Shown here: positions 7,787-16,226 of the stretch, piece by piece
How positions within the stretch are numbered: position 1 is the first letter of the stretch
Layout: each line of letters begins with the position of its first letter
DNA from: a bacterium
GTDB lineage: Bacteria; Bacillota; Clostridia; Lachnospirales; Lachnospiraceae
Direction of reading: 5' to 3'
DNA length: 37,866 nt
NCBI GenBank assembly: GCA_023667365.1
Contig: JAMPAG010000024.1
Location: 1-37,866, forward strand
Program-made: the position numbers and the translations under genes
Notes under the pieces: model-generated
Told to the model about the DNA's origin: nothing
Database searches by the model: none
What the model saw: only the letters and a program-made list of their open reading frames with translations

Positions 7787-8789
7787 GCTTTGCGCGGATG
7801 CGCGCGACATGCAGAACGTATTTGGAATGAACGATTCTTATGTGAGAAAGCTGGAACGGGAGCTTTCGGTCGATATTGTCTGCCGGGACGGCGTCGTAAG
7901 GATCACGGGAGAAGAAAAACAGACGGCGAAAGCGGGCGGAATCTTGGAACGCCTGATGGAGCTTTCCAGAAGGGGAAATATGATAGAGGAACAGAATGTG
8001 AATTATGCGCTGGATATGAACCGGGACGGCGAGGACGACGGGATGCTGGAGATCGATTCCGACCGTATCTGTCATACGGTAAACGGGAAACCGGTCAAAC
8101 CCAAAACGCTGGGACAGAAACGCTACGTGGATGCGATCCGCGACCATATGATCGTGTTCGGAACGGGACCCGCGGGAACGGGAAAGACGTATCTGGCGAT
8201 GGCAATGGCGATCACGGCGTTTAAGAATGAGGAGGTCGGGCGTATCATTCTGACCAGACCGGCGATCGAGGCGGGGGAAAAGCTCGGTTTTCTGCCGGGC
8301 GATTTACAGAGCAAGGTCGATCCGTATCTGCGGCCGCTCTACGACGCCCTGTATCAGATCATGGGTGCGGAGAGTTTCGTGAAGAACACGGAGAAAGGCT
8401 TGATCGAAGTGGCGCCGCTTGCCTATATGCGCGGCAGGACGCTGGACAATGCGTATATTATATTGGATGAGGCGCAGAATACGACGCCTGCGCAGATGAA
8501 AATGTTTTTGACGAGAATCGGGTTCGGTTCTAAGGTCGTCATCACGGGCGATCAGTCCCAGAAGGATTTGTCGCCGGGCGCAGAGTCGGGACTGGATGTT
8601 GCGGTAAACGTACTGCGCGGTGTGGATGAGATCGCGTTTTGCAAACTGACGAGCAAGGATGTCGTAAGGCACCCGCTCGTACAGAAAATCGTAAAGGCAT
8701 ATGAAACCTATGAAGAAAAAGAACAACGCAGAACAAAAGGAAAATCATACGGGGAAAAGAGCCGCGGCTCTGCTGCGCGGCATCCTTGA
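7767..8789 (+). CDS. phoH: PhoH-like ATPase
   Basis: This 340-residue protein is a PhoH-family P-loop protein. It has an N-terminal KH-like domain (about 1-70), Walker A GPAGTGKT (134-141), the LTRPAIEAGEKLGFLPGDL block typical of PhoH, Walker B IILDEAQ (231-237) and TGDQSQKDL (about 260-268). PhoH proteins are cytoplasmic ATPases thought to act in RNA metabolism, often encoded beside the ribonuclease YbeY, as here. The start overlaps the yqfD end. The 3' end overlaps the next gene by 89 bp, a long overlap that probably places that gene's start inside phoH. The basic tail after residue 318 (EKEQRRTKGKSYGEKSR) is likely unstructured. Confidence 0.95.
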   Translation: MGKTTIELCADARDMQNVFGMNDSYVRKLERELSVDIVCRDGVVRITGEEKQTAKAGGILERLMELSRRGNMIEEQNVNYALDMNRDGEDDGMLEIDSDRICHTVNGKPVKPKTLGQKRYVDAIRDHMIVFGTGPAGTGKTYLAMAMAITAFKNEEVGRIILTRPAIEAGEKLGFLPGDLQSKVDPYLRPLYDALYQIMGAESFVKNTEKGLIEVAPLAYMRGRTLDNAYIILDEAQNTTPAQMKMFLTRIGFGSKVVITGDQSQKDLSPGAESGLDVAVNVLRGVDEIAFCKLTSKDVVRHPLVQKIVKAYETYEEKEQRRTKGKSYGEKSRGSAARHP

Positions 8790-9936
8790 GTTTGTCATAC
8801 CCGCGGGGATGACGGTGGGAAGCGTGCTGCTGTACGGTCTGGAGACGGCAGAGCAGATCAGAACCTGTGTGCTCGCGGGCCTGCTTCTGCTGTTGGTGCA
8901 GTTTGCAAAGACAAGGAGCCGTATCGCCAAGGATTACCTTTATGATAACGACGAGCACCCGAACCGCTTTACACTGGTATTTTTGATCGCGTTTGGTCTG
9001 GCATGTCTGTTCCCGCTGTTTACACAGATGGGATGGCCGTATCTGAGTGTCGCCGTTGCGCTGACGCTCTTTAGCAACGCGATGATCGGCATGGTCTCGT
9101 TTACGGCGCTTTTGACGGTATCCTGCATGCTTGCGGGCGCGTCCGCTCACATTTTTGTGATGTATCTCATATGCGGTCTGTGTGCGGTCGTTCTTTTTTC
9201 GGTGCTGGATGAAAGCTTTCGTGTGGAAATTCCCATCATTCTTTCCTGCATGGTATATGTGACGAGCATGTGCGCGAACACGATCATCACCCAAAACAGA
9301 AATCTCTCATTCGAAATGTTCGTCGTTCCCATCATCGGATTGTTTCTCAATGTCGTGCTGATGCTGATGCTGCTATGGTATATCAATACGAGAGTCGTGC
9401 GGCGCGAGAGCAATCGTTATGTAGAGATCAACGATCCCGAATACGACCTGATGGTGCGTATCAAGGCGCAGGGCATGACGTATTATTATCATGCAATCCA
9501 TACCGCGTACCTGTGCAATAAGATCGCTTCCCGGACGGGGATGGATACCGATGTGGTGCGTGCCGCCGCATTTTATCATGAGGCGGGCGTGCTCAAGGGG
9601 GAGAATACGAAAGAAAATCTGATGGCGGTCGTGCGCGGCGAGTATCATTTCCCGCCGGAGGTCTGCGAGGTCTTATCGGAATATAAGAAGGGCGGCAGGT
9701 TGAAGCAAAAGGAAACCGCCGTGCTGTTCATGTCGGCGATGGTCGTGGATACGTTAATGGGACTGTTTGCGGAGGATAAGAACGCAAAGATTGATTATAA
9801 GGAGCTCATCGAGGGGATGTTTCATAAGCAGACCGTGAAAGGACGGTTCTCCCAATGCAGTATCACAATAGGAGAAATGACGATGATGAAAAAAATACTG
9901 ATGGAGGAAAATCTGTATTATGATTTTTTACGTTGA
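8701..9936 (+). CDS. Shortened PgpH/YqfF-like membrane HD protein with degenerate metal site
   Basis: By position (phoH to ybeY) and topology this replaces PgpH/YqfF, the seven-TM HD phosphodiesterase that degrades c-di-AMP in Firmicutes. It has 411 residues instead of roughly 700. The large extracellular 7TMR-HDED region is absent and the protein opens directly into hydrophobic helices (about 30-230). The C-terminal HD-like domain (about 245-400) keeps the first histidine (YYYHAIHTA, His264). The defining HD pair has become His-Glu (FYHEAG, 293-294), and the later QHHGT-type motif reads SEYKKGG. Catalysis is therefore doubtful. The start ATG at 8701 (or 8710) lies inside phoH; the next in-frame Met (8809) would cut into the first membrane helix. 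Function is inferred as sensor, scaffold or relic. Confidence 0.8.
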   Translation: MKPMKKKNNAEQKENHTGKRAAALLRGILEFVIPAGMTVGSVLLYGLETAEQIRTCVLAGLLLLLVQFAKTRSRIAKDYLYDNDEHPNRFTLVFLIAFGLACLFPLFTQMGWPYLSVAVALTLFSNAMIGMVSFTALLTVSCMLAGASAHIFVMYLICGLCAVVLFSVLDESFRVEIPIILSCMVYVTSMCANTIITQNRNLSFEMFVVPIIGLFLNVVLMLMLLWYINTRVVRRESNRYVEINDPEYDLMVRIKAQGMTYYYHAIHTAYLCNKIASRTGMDTDVVRAAAFYHEAGVLKGENTKENLMAVVRGEYHFPPEVCEVLSEYKKGGRLKQKETAVLFMSAMVVDTLMGLFAEDKNAKIDYKELIEGMFHKQTVKGRFSQCSITIGEMTMMKKILMEENLYYDFLR

Positions 9937-10435
9937 GCAGGATGCGGTATGCGATTTCCCGTTTGATCTAAAAAGCGTCGGAGAACAGGTCGCCGGATAT
10001 ATCTTGGAGCAGGAGGCATGTCCCTATGAGGCGGCGGTCGGCCTGCTCATTACGGATGATAAGGGGATTCATGAAATGAACCGGAAGTTCCGTGATATGG
10101 ACAAGCCGACGGATGTGTTGTCCTTTCCGAATCTGGAGTATGACAGACCGGGGGATTTTTCGAGCGTGGAAGAGTCGTTCGCCGATTGCTTTGAGCCGGA
10201 TACGGGCGTACTGAATCTGGGGGACATTGTTCTTTCCGGGGAACGCGTTTTTGCACAGGCGGGGGAATACGGGCATAGTGTGAAACGGGAATTTGCTTTT
10301 TTGGTGGCGCATTCGATGCTGCACCTGTGCGGTTATGATCATATGGAGCCGGATGAAGCAGAAATCATGGAGAGGAAGCAGGAACAGGCGCTTTTTGCGC
10401 TTCGCATAACGAGAGAAGAGGATACAAACGCATGA
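9920..10435 (+). CDS. ybeY: Endoribonuclease YbeY (16S rRNA maturation)
   Basis: This 171-residue protein carries the zinc-binding triad H-x3-H-x5-H in HSMLHLCGYDH (His131, His135, His141), preceded by the family motif DKPTDVLSFP (61-70) and GDIVLS (101-106). YbeY is a single-strand-specific endoribonuclease needed for 16S rRNA 3'-end maturation and 70S quality control. The start overlaps the end of the HD protein by 17 bp and the stop overlaps the next start by four bases (ATGA). Length is slightly above the usual 150-165 residues because of an acidic loop (about 75-95). Confidence 0.96.
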   Translation: MIFYVEQDAVCDFPFDLKSVGEQVAGYILEQEACPYEAAVGLLITDDKGIHEMNRKFRDMDKPTDVLSFPNLEYDRPGDFSSVEESFADCFEPDTGVLNLGDIVLSGERVFAQAGEYGHSVKREFAFLVAHSMLHLCGYDHMEPDEAEIMERKQEQALFALRITREEDTNA

Positions 10436-12042
10436 TGGATCTGAAAAAACAAAAGAGAAGCGTAAATTTTATGCTGACTGTCACCTATGTGGTGATCCTG
10501 CTCCGGGCGGTACCGATTCATTTGGCGATCGGAGATACCGGGTTTGGCATTTTTGCGGCGGCATATGTATTGTTTTTTCTTTATGATTATTTTACAAGGG
10601 AGATTTTTTCCGGAAATCTTGCGAAACTGATGAATGCGAAGGTTAAGAGGGAACAGTATCAGGACGCGGAGCAGGCGTTTGATCTTGCGATGTTCTTATC
10701 CTTAGCGGTCGGTATCTTTGTTACGGCGGTGGTATTTTTATCAGCGCCCATGCTCGCCGGAAAGCTTCTGGGCATTCCTCAGACGGAGAAAGTATTGCGC
10801 TATCTGGCGCCTGCGTTTTGTTTTGCAACGGTTTCCTCTTCGTTTTCCGCGTATTTGAAAGGGATGGGAGAGCATATCAACGATTCCATTGTCCGTCTTG
10901 GTACGGAGCTGCTTGTGACGCTGCTGTGCATTGTCATGTCGGGCGTGATGTACCGGCAGGGCGAAGCGGTCGGCACGCTCTTAAAGCAGGATGTGTTTGC
11001 GGGGATTTACGGTGCGCAGGGCTGTGCGCTGGCAGTCAGTATCGCGACATTCCTGTGTATGTTGATTTATTTCTTTCTTTATTTACAGATGAAAGTTTCC
11101 ATGAAACGGAGAGTGATCAAAGATACGCAGAGCCGGTATGAGCCGGATGCGGTCTATGCGCAGTATCTTTATATTTCGTCCGCCGTGCATTATCTGAATC
11201 ATATGCTGCTGCCGCTCTGTGTGCTGGTGGAGGAGCGTGTGTTTGTCAGTAAGCTGAACGGCGCCGCCATGACGGAGTGTGTCATCGCAAATGCATGGGG
11301 CGTCTATGCGGGGACGGTGCTGCCGTTTCTTTTGCTGCCGGCCGCCGCGGCCTGTATTCATGCGCGGGGAACGTGGAATACCTATAAGCGTGCGCTCGCA
11401 AGGGATGAACGGAAGTTTGTGCGCGACACGATACAGTCAAAGATACGGCGTTTCTGTCTGGTGTACGCGCCGCTCGCCATGTTTGTGATGGTCTTTGCCT
11501 CGCCGCTGCTCGGATTCCTCTACGGGGAGCAGGGAAAGCCCTGGGCAGGGGCGCTTTCTGCGGGCGCGCCGTCCATCTTTCTTCTCGGATTTGGGGTCGC
11601 GCTCATGCAGGTGCTTTTGGGATTAGAGAAGCCGCTTTATATTCTGGCGATTCATGCGGCAGGATTTGTGATCCACCTGATCGTCCTGGAAATTTCCGTG
11701 AAGCCGGGCAGGGTTTACGATGTGGGACTTGGTTTCGCATGGCTGGCTGCCTCCGCGGTGATGGCTGTCGCATACGGATTTGTTGTTTCCATGCAGCTTA
11801 ATTACCGCCATAATGTGCTGAATATTGCAAAACCGCTGATTAGCGCGGCAGGAGGCGGGCTTGTCGGTCTGATCGTTGTGAAACTGGCGGGAGCATCATT
11901 GGGGAATATGCTGACGCTGATCATCGGGGGCGTGCTGTTCTTTATCGTATATCTGATCTTAATGATTTTTTTGCGGGGACTGACAAGAAAGGAAATCTCG
12001 CAGATTCCGGGCGGCGAATTTATTATGAGAATGCTGTCTTAG
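10432..12042 (+). CDS. MOP-superfamily lipid/polysaccharide flippase (SpoVB/MurJ-like)
   Basis: This 536-residue, very hydrophobic protein shows about 14 predicted transmembrane helices, with the layout of polysaccharide-biosynthesis/MATE-like exporters. Clues are the N-terminal VNFMLTVTYVVILLRAVPIH segment, the FSAYLKGMGEH loop typical of SpoVB-like proteins, short cytoplasmic basic loops (NAKVKREQYQDAEQAF), and a C-terminal helix pair ending LRGLTRKEISQIPGG. SpoVB/MurJ homologues move lipid-linked cell-wall precursors across the membrane. Which substrate is used here cannot be told from sequence. ATG overlaps the ybeY stop (ATGA), so it belongs to the yqfC-ybeY transcript. Confidence 0.8.
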   Translation: MMDLKKQKRSVNFMLTVTYVVILLRAVPIHLAIGDTGFGIFAAAYVLFFLYDYFTREIFSGNLAKLMNAKVKREQYQDAEQAFDLAMFLSLAVGIFVTAVVFLSAPMLAGKLLGIPQTEKVLRYLAPAFCFATVSSSFSAYLKGMGEHINDSIVRLGTELLVTLLCIVMSGVMYRQGEAVGTLLKQDVFAGIYGAQGCALAVSIATFLCMLIYFFLYLQMKVSMKRRVIKDTQSRYEPDAVYAQYLYISSAVHYLNHMLLPLCVLVEERVFVSKLNGAAMTECVIANAWGVYAGTVLPFLLLPAAAACIHARGTWNTYKRALARDERKFVRDTIQSKIRRFCLVYAPLAMFVMVFASPLLGFLYGEQGKPWAGALSAGAPSIFLLGFGVALMQVLLGLEKPLYILAIHAAGFVIHLIVLEISVKPGRVYDVGLGFAWLAASAVMAVAYGFVVSMQLNYRHNVLNIAKPLISAAGGGLVGLIVVKLAGASLGNMLTLIIGGVLFFIVYLILMIFLRGLTRKEISQIPGGEFIMRMLS

Positions 12043-12099
12043 GAAATCTGGCGGAATAAGAAAAAAAGAACTGCCGATACTATGCAAAAGGAGTTTATC

Positions 12100-12909
12100 A
12101 TGAAGAATTTGTATAGGATCGGCATTTTTGTGGTTGTGTGCATCGTCACGGGGGTGCTTATCATTTATCTGTTCGACCGGTTTGTGGTCGGAGTAAAGGA
12201 TATTAGCGGGAGTCTCCCACAGGTTTTTGAGGAACAGGCGGAGCTCGATGAGAAGCTGAACCGGCAGGAAGCGGCGGGACAAGCGGTGGACGCGGCGTTC
12301 GGAGCAAGGGATGCATCAGGGGCGCAGCAGAGCGGGACCTATGACGAAATACCGTCAGAGCCGGCGCAGGATGTTCATACGCAGGAAGATAGGACAGACG
12401 GGCTCCATGCATTTCGCGGGGACGGAACGCCCGATGCGCAGGCGGTTCATACGGAGGGCACGGATACGGTGGTCACGAAGACGACCGTATATGAGATTGA
12501 AGAATACGACCGCCGCACGCAGGAGGCGGCGCTGGTAGTTGAACGCATTCCGGCACAGTATATCGGAATGGACCGGCAGGAATTGGAGAGCGCGCTTGCA
12601 GTGTATTTGGAGTCGCCGTCTTTAAGGGATGTAGAACGCGGCTTAAAAGAGATCCGGCTTGTGAGTTTTTCACCTGAACGGATCACGGTGCGGAAAAGCT
12701 ATGACCCTGAGCCGGATCACGACTATTATTACCTGACGGAAGAGCGGGGCTACGTCGTGGTGTATTACCGCAATATGAGAACGCTGTTTTGTGAGACGGG
12801 GATCGCTATGGAGGAGCTGCCTGCGCGTCTGCAGCAGGAGATCAGGCATATTAAGACGATGGAAACGGAGGAGGAACTGTACGGATTTTTGGAGTCGTAC
12901 AGCAGCTAG
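12100..12909 (+). CDS. Membrane-anchored protein with BofC-like C-terminal domain
   Basis: The ATG at 12100 is chosen because AAAAGGAG (12086-12093) sits six bases upstream; an in-frame ATG at 12082 has no ribosome site. The 269-residue product has one N-terminal membrane helix (about 7-25, IGIFVVVCIVTGVLIIYLF). A low-complexity acidic linker follows (about 45-120). The folded extracytoplasmic C-terminus has strands and helices that resemble the BofC C-terminal domain: YYYLTEERGYVVVYY, then FCETGIAMEELPARLQQEI, then TEEELYGFLESYSS. BofC in Bacillus restrains the SpoIVB protease during sporulation. The resemblance is by pattern only, and the protein could be an unrelated sporulation or envelope factor. 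It lies 57 bp after the flippase. Confidence 0.6.
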   Translation: MKNLYRIGIFVVVCIVTGVLIIYLFDRFVVGVKDISGSLPQVFEEQAELDEKLNRQEAAGQAVDAAFGARDASGAQQSGTYDEIPSEPAQDVHTQEDRTDGLHAFRGDGTPDAQAVHTEGTDTVVTKTTVYEIEEYDRRTQEAALVVERIPAQYIGMDRQELESALAVYLESPSLRDVERGLKEIRLVSFSPERITVRKSYDPEPDHDYYYLTEERGYVVVYYRNMRTLFCETGIAMEELPARLQQEIRHIKTMETEEELYGFLESYSS

Positions 12910-12914
12910 GACGA

Positions 12915-14225
12915 ATGAGAAAAAAAAGCATTGCAGTTATTGGCGCAGGGGCGGCAGGCATGATGGCGGCTGTGGCGGCGGCTCGTGCAGGAGCGGCAGT
13001 CACGATTTATGAGCACCGCAGCGAGGCGGGGCGCAAGCTGTTAATGACGGGAAACGGAAAGTGTAATCTGACGAATCTGCGTATGGGAACTTCTTATTAT
13101 TATTGCGGTTCCGAATGCGGGCAGCGCATGGTCAGTTCTGTACTTTCGGAGTTTGACGAGGAAGATACGCTTTCCTTTTTTCATGGGATTGGGCTTTTGA
13201 CCTATGACCGGGATGGATATGTCTATCCGCAGTCGGATCAGGCGGTCACGGTGCGGGATGTGCTTGTGCGGGAATGTTTGTATCAGGGTGTGACATTTCG
13301 CTATGAAATCGATGTGTATCCGTTGATGCGTCAGGAAAAGGAAAACGGAAAATTTATGATCGGAGAGACGCGTTTTGACTGTGTGATCCTTGCCTGCGGC
13401 GGGAAATCAGAGCGTCAGACCGGTTCTGACGGCAGCGGCTATGAGCTTGCCAAACGGTTCGGGCATCGGGTCCGTACGCCGCTTCCGGCGCTCGTGCCGC
13501 TTTACACGGATGAGGCGGACTGGCAGAGCATGGCGGGCGTGCGGGTGAAGGCAGGAATCCGGCTTTTTGTAGACGGCATAGAGGCGGGCGAAGCGCAGGG
13601 GGAATTACAGCTGACCGCACAGGGCATTTCGGGGATTCCCGTATTTGAGTTAAGCAGGATCGCGGTTCATGCCATTTATGAGGGCAGGAGCGTGGAGGCG
13701 GAAATCTGTTTTTTGAACGGCAGAGAGCGGGAGCAGGTCGAAGCGCTGCTGCGGCAGATGCTTGCGAGGGGACGGGGAAAAAACGCGGCTCAGACAGGTG
13801 CGCGTGAAAAGGGTGAAATATTACAAAAAATGACCGGAATAGTCAATTCAAAGGTGCTTTCTTTTTTGCTGGAGCGGGTCTGCCGCGGAGCGGAGCGGAT
13901 GCAGAAAGCACTGCCGGATGAAGGGGAACTGGCTGCGGAAATGGCGCGGCAATTATGCGCTCTGCGGATCAGAATCAGCGGTTACGGGAAATTGGAACAC
14001 GCACAGGTGACAAGCGGCGGCATTTTATTTGAAGAAGTAACAGAACATTTGGAATCGCGCTTGTGTAAGGGATTATTTTTTGCAGGGGAAATGCTGGATG
14101 TGGATGGCATCTGCGGCGGCTATAATCTGCAGTGGGCGTGGTCAAGCGGCTTCGCGGCAGGGATGCGCGCGGCTGGAAATGACGCGGAGGAGAATGGCGC
14201 GGAGGACGGTATCAAAAAGGGGTGA
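12915..14225 (+). CDS. NAD(P)/FAD-dependent oxidoreductase, BaiN/HI0933 family
   Basis: This 436-residue flavoprotein opens with the FAD-binding Rossmann motif VIGAGAAGMMAA (8-19). It has the family signature GRKLLMTGNGKCNLTN (39-54), and ends with TSGGILFEEV and the second FAD motif MLDVDGICGGYNLQWAWSSG. This is the HI0933/BaiN group, cytoplasmic flavoenzymes of mostly unknown substrate; BaiN itself was proposed to act in bile-acid 7-dehydroxylation. There is no reason to assign that reaction here. The start is six bases after the preceding stop, and the stop TGA (14223-14225) lies just before the next start, so the two flavoprotein genes are coupled. Confidence 0.9.
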   Translation: MRKKSIAVIGAGAAGMMAAVAAARAGAAVTIYEHRSEAGRKLLMTGNGKCNLTNLRMGTSYYYCGSECGQRMVSSVLSEFDEEDTLSFFHGIGLLTYDRDGYVYPQSDQAVTVRDVLVRECLYQGVTFRYEIDVYPLMRQEKENGKFMIGETRFDCVILACGGKSERQTGSDGSGYELAKRFGHRVRTPLPALVPLYTDEADWQSMAGVRVKAGIRLFVDGIEAGEAQGELQLTAQGISGIPVFELSRIAVHAIYEGRSVEAEICFLNGREREQVEALLRQMLARGRGKNAAQTGAREKGEILQKMTGIVNSKVLSFLLERVCRGAERMQKALPDEGELAAEMARQLCALRIRISGYGKLEHAQVTSGGILFEEVTEHLESRLCKGLFFAGEMLDVDGICGGYNLQWAWSSGFAAGMRAAGNDAEENGAEDGIKKG

Positions 14226-14230
14226 TCGGC

Positions 14231-16198
14231 ATGATACGGATCAATCAGATCAAATGCGAACCGAAGCAGGTGACGAAGCCTGACGGGGGTATGGACGAGG
14301 CGTTGTTAAAAAAGAAAGCGGCGTCCATCCTGAAAGTTCCGCCGGGCGCGATTCAAAAGCTTTGGATCAGGCGGCGCTCCATTGACGCAAGAAAGAAGCC
14401 GCAGATTTTCTACATATTCAGTGTGGATGTTGTGCTGACAGGCATATCGGAGGAACAGGCGCTTGCGAAAGTTCACAGTGCGGACTGTCAGATCAGCCCT
14501 TGGACAGCATATGTGTTTCCCGGCGAGGGAAAAGAGGAAATGCGGGAACGTCCCGTGATCGTCGGTATGGGGCCTGCCGGATTGTTCTGTGCCTATGAAC
14601 TTGCGCTTCACGGGTATCGCCCGATTTTGCTGGAGAGGGGAAAATCCGTGGAGGCACGCACAGAGGATGTCGCGCGGTTTTGGCGGGAAGGCGTCTTGAA
14701 TCCGGAATCCAACGTGCAGTTTGGCGAGGGCGGCGCGGGCGCGTTTTCCGACGGAAAGCTGAATACGCTGGTTAAGGATAAAGACGACAGATGCGCGGAG
14801 GTGCTGCGTATTTTCTGCGCGCACGGAGCAAAAGAAGAAATCTGTTATGATCACAAGCCGCATATTGGAACGGATGCGCTTTGCGCGATCGTGCGCAGCA
14901 TGAGGGAAGCGGTCATCGCGCATGGCGGCGAGATTCATTTCGAGACTAAAATGACCGGACTGCATGTGGAAAACGGGAAGGTGACGGGAGTCACGGCAGT
15001 CTGCGGCGGACAGGAGCAGGACGGCCTATGCGGGGGACGGACGGAGGGCATTCCGTGCGGCGGACAGGAGCAGGACGGCCCATGCGGGGGACGGACGGAG
15101 GGCATTCCGTGCGGTGGACAGGAGCGGAGATTTCCCTGCGGCGCCGTTGTTCTGGCGATCGGGCACAGCGCGCGGGATACGGTACAGATGCTGTATGAAT
15201 CGGGGATCGAGATGGAAGCAAAGCCGTTTGCGGTAGGGCTTCGCGTGGAGCATCCGCAGACGCTCATCAACCGGAGCCAGTACGGAACGGAGGATGCGGG
15301 AATCCTCGGCGCGGCGGCGTATAAACTGACGGCGCAGACCAAAAGCGGCAGGGGCGTTTATACGTTTTGTATGTGTCCCGGCGGCTATGTCGTCAACGCT
15401 TCGTCAGAGCCGGGAATGCTTGCGGTAAACGGCATGAGTTATTCCGGACGGGACGGCGGGAATGCCAACAGCGCGGTCATTGTCACGGTCACGCCGGAGG
15501 ATTACGGGGACACGCATCCGCTTTCCGGTATTGCTTTTCAGCGGGAACTGGAACGCAGGGCGTATGCGATCGGAGGCGGGAAGGTGCCGGTGGAGCGTTA
15601 CGGGGATTTTCGCGCGGAGGTATCCGGGAACGCGGCTAGGAGTCCGTTGACAGGCAAAGCTGAGAGCGGCTCGTCCGCCGGTGCGCGCGCAGATGAAGAA
15701 TTGGACGGAAGAGCAGACGGAAGCACTCTTACGAATGAGAAGAATCGGGCAGAAGTCATGTGTGACGGAGCAGCATCTTCCGGTGCGCGCGCAGATGGCA
15801 GAACAGCCGGAACTGCAGCGGCACATACGCGGTGGGAGCCATGTATCAAAGGAGCGTATACTTACGCCAAGGTCGCAGAGATCCTTCCGCGGGAACTGGC
15901 GGAGGCGTTTGCGGAGGGCATGGAGGCGTTCGGGCGGAAGATCCCGCATTACAATGATCCGGATACGTTGTTGGAAGGCGTGGAGAGCAGAACGTCCTCT
16001 CCGGTCAGAATGTTACGGAATGAGGAGCTTGTGTGCCGGATGGCGGATAATCTGTATCCGTGCGGCGAGGGCGCAGGGTATGCCGGCGGGATCGTGTCGG
16101 CGGCGATGGACGGCGTGCGCGTCGCGGAGGCGATCGCACGGAAATACCGGCGCATCCGGGATACGGATGACGGCGACGTGCAACACAATCGGGGATAA
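14231..16198 (+). CDS. COG2509-type FAD-dependent dehydrogenase with two repeat-derived insertions
   Basis: The 655-residue protein has an N-terminal domain of about 100 residues, then the FAD motif VIVGMGPAGLFCAYE (109-123). It also has FGEGGAGAFSDGKLNT, and the C-terminal block KIPHYNDPDTLLEGVESRTS with LYPCGEGAGYAGGI. These mark the COG2509 family of uncharacterised FAD dehydrogenases, normally nearer 530-540 residues. The excess lies in two places. One is a Cys/Gly-rich repeat from residue 258, encoded by a 54-bp tandem duplication (CGGQEQDG-x-CGGRTEGIP twice plus part). The other is a low-complexity stretch at about 465-533. The ATG at 14231 has AAAAAGGGG at 14213-14221; an in-frame GTG at 14222 lacks a site. 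Catalytic motifs appear intact. Confidence 0.88.
   Translation: MIRINQIKCEPKQVTKPDGGMDEALLKKKAASILKVPPGAIQKLWIRRRSIDARKKPQIFYIFSVDVVLTGISEEQALAKVHSADCQISPWTAYVFPGEGKEEMRERPVIVGMGPAGLFCAYELALHGYRPILLERGKSVEARTEDVARFWREGVLNPESNVQFGEGGAGAFSDGKLNTLVKDKDDRCAEVLRIFCAHGAKEEICYDHKPHIGTDALCAIVRSMREAVIAHGGEIHFETKMTGLHVENGKVTGVTAVCGGQEQDGLCGGRTEGIPCGGQEQDGPCGGRTEGIPCGGQERRFPCGAVVLAIGHSARDTVQMLYESGIEMEAKPFAVGLRVEHPQTLINRSQYGTEDAGILGAAAYKLTAQTKSGRGVYTFCMCPGGYVVNASSEPGMLAVNGMSYSGRDGGNANSAVIVTVTPEDYGDTHPLSGIAFQRELERRAYAIGGGKVPVERYGDFRAEVSGNAARSPLTGKAESGSSAGARADEELDGRADGSTLTNEKNRAEVMCDGAASSGARADGRTAGTAAAHTRWEPCIKGAYTYAKVAEILPRELAEAFAEGMEAFGRKIPHYNDPDTLLEGVESRTSSPVRMLRNEELVCRMADNLYPCGEGAGYAGGIVSAAMDGVRVAEAIARKYRRIRDTDDGDVQHNRG
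15002..15127 (+). repeat. 54-bp in-frame coding tandem repeat
   Basis: Two full 54-bp units (15002-15055 and 15056-15109) differ at one visible position, and a partial third copy runs 15110-15127. The unit encodes 18 residues, so copy-number change keeps the reading frame. It interrupts the FAD dehydrogenase between a beta strand and the conserved VVLAIGHSARDT motif. Confidence 0.92.
15623..15829 (+). repeat. Low-complexity coding insertion with an 18-bp direct repeat
   Basis: About 69 codons rich in Ala, Gly, Ser, Arg, Asp and Glu separate VPVERYGDFRAEV from WEPCIKGAYTYA in the FAD dehydrogenase. The 18-mer CCGGTGCGCGCGCAGATG occurs at 15678-15695 and again at 15780-15797, 102 bp apart and in the same frame, both encoding GARAD. 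Confidence 0.75.
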
Positions 16199-16226
16199 CA
16201 TTTCTTCCTCGTTTGTGAGAGACTCC

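Noticed and set aside
8542..9294. Minus-strand frame (250 codons) opposite phoH and the HD protein
   Set aside because: Antisense to conserved genes, with low-complexity His/Gln/Arg content and no domain.
14306..14965. Minus-strand frame (219 codons) opposite the FAD dehydrogenase
   Set aside because: Mirror frame of a conserved flavoprotein region; no motif or plausible start signal.
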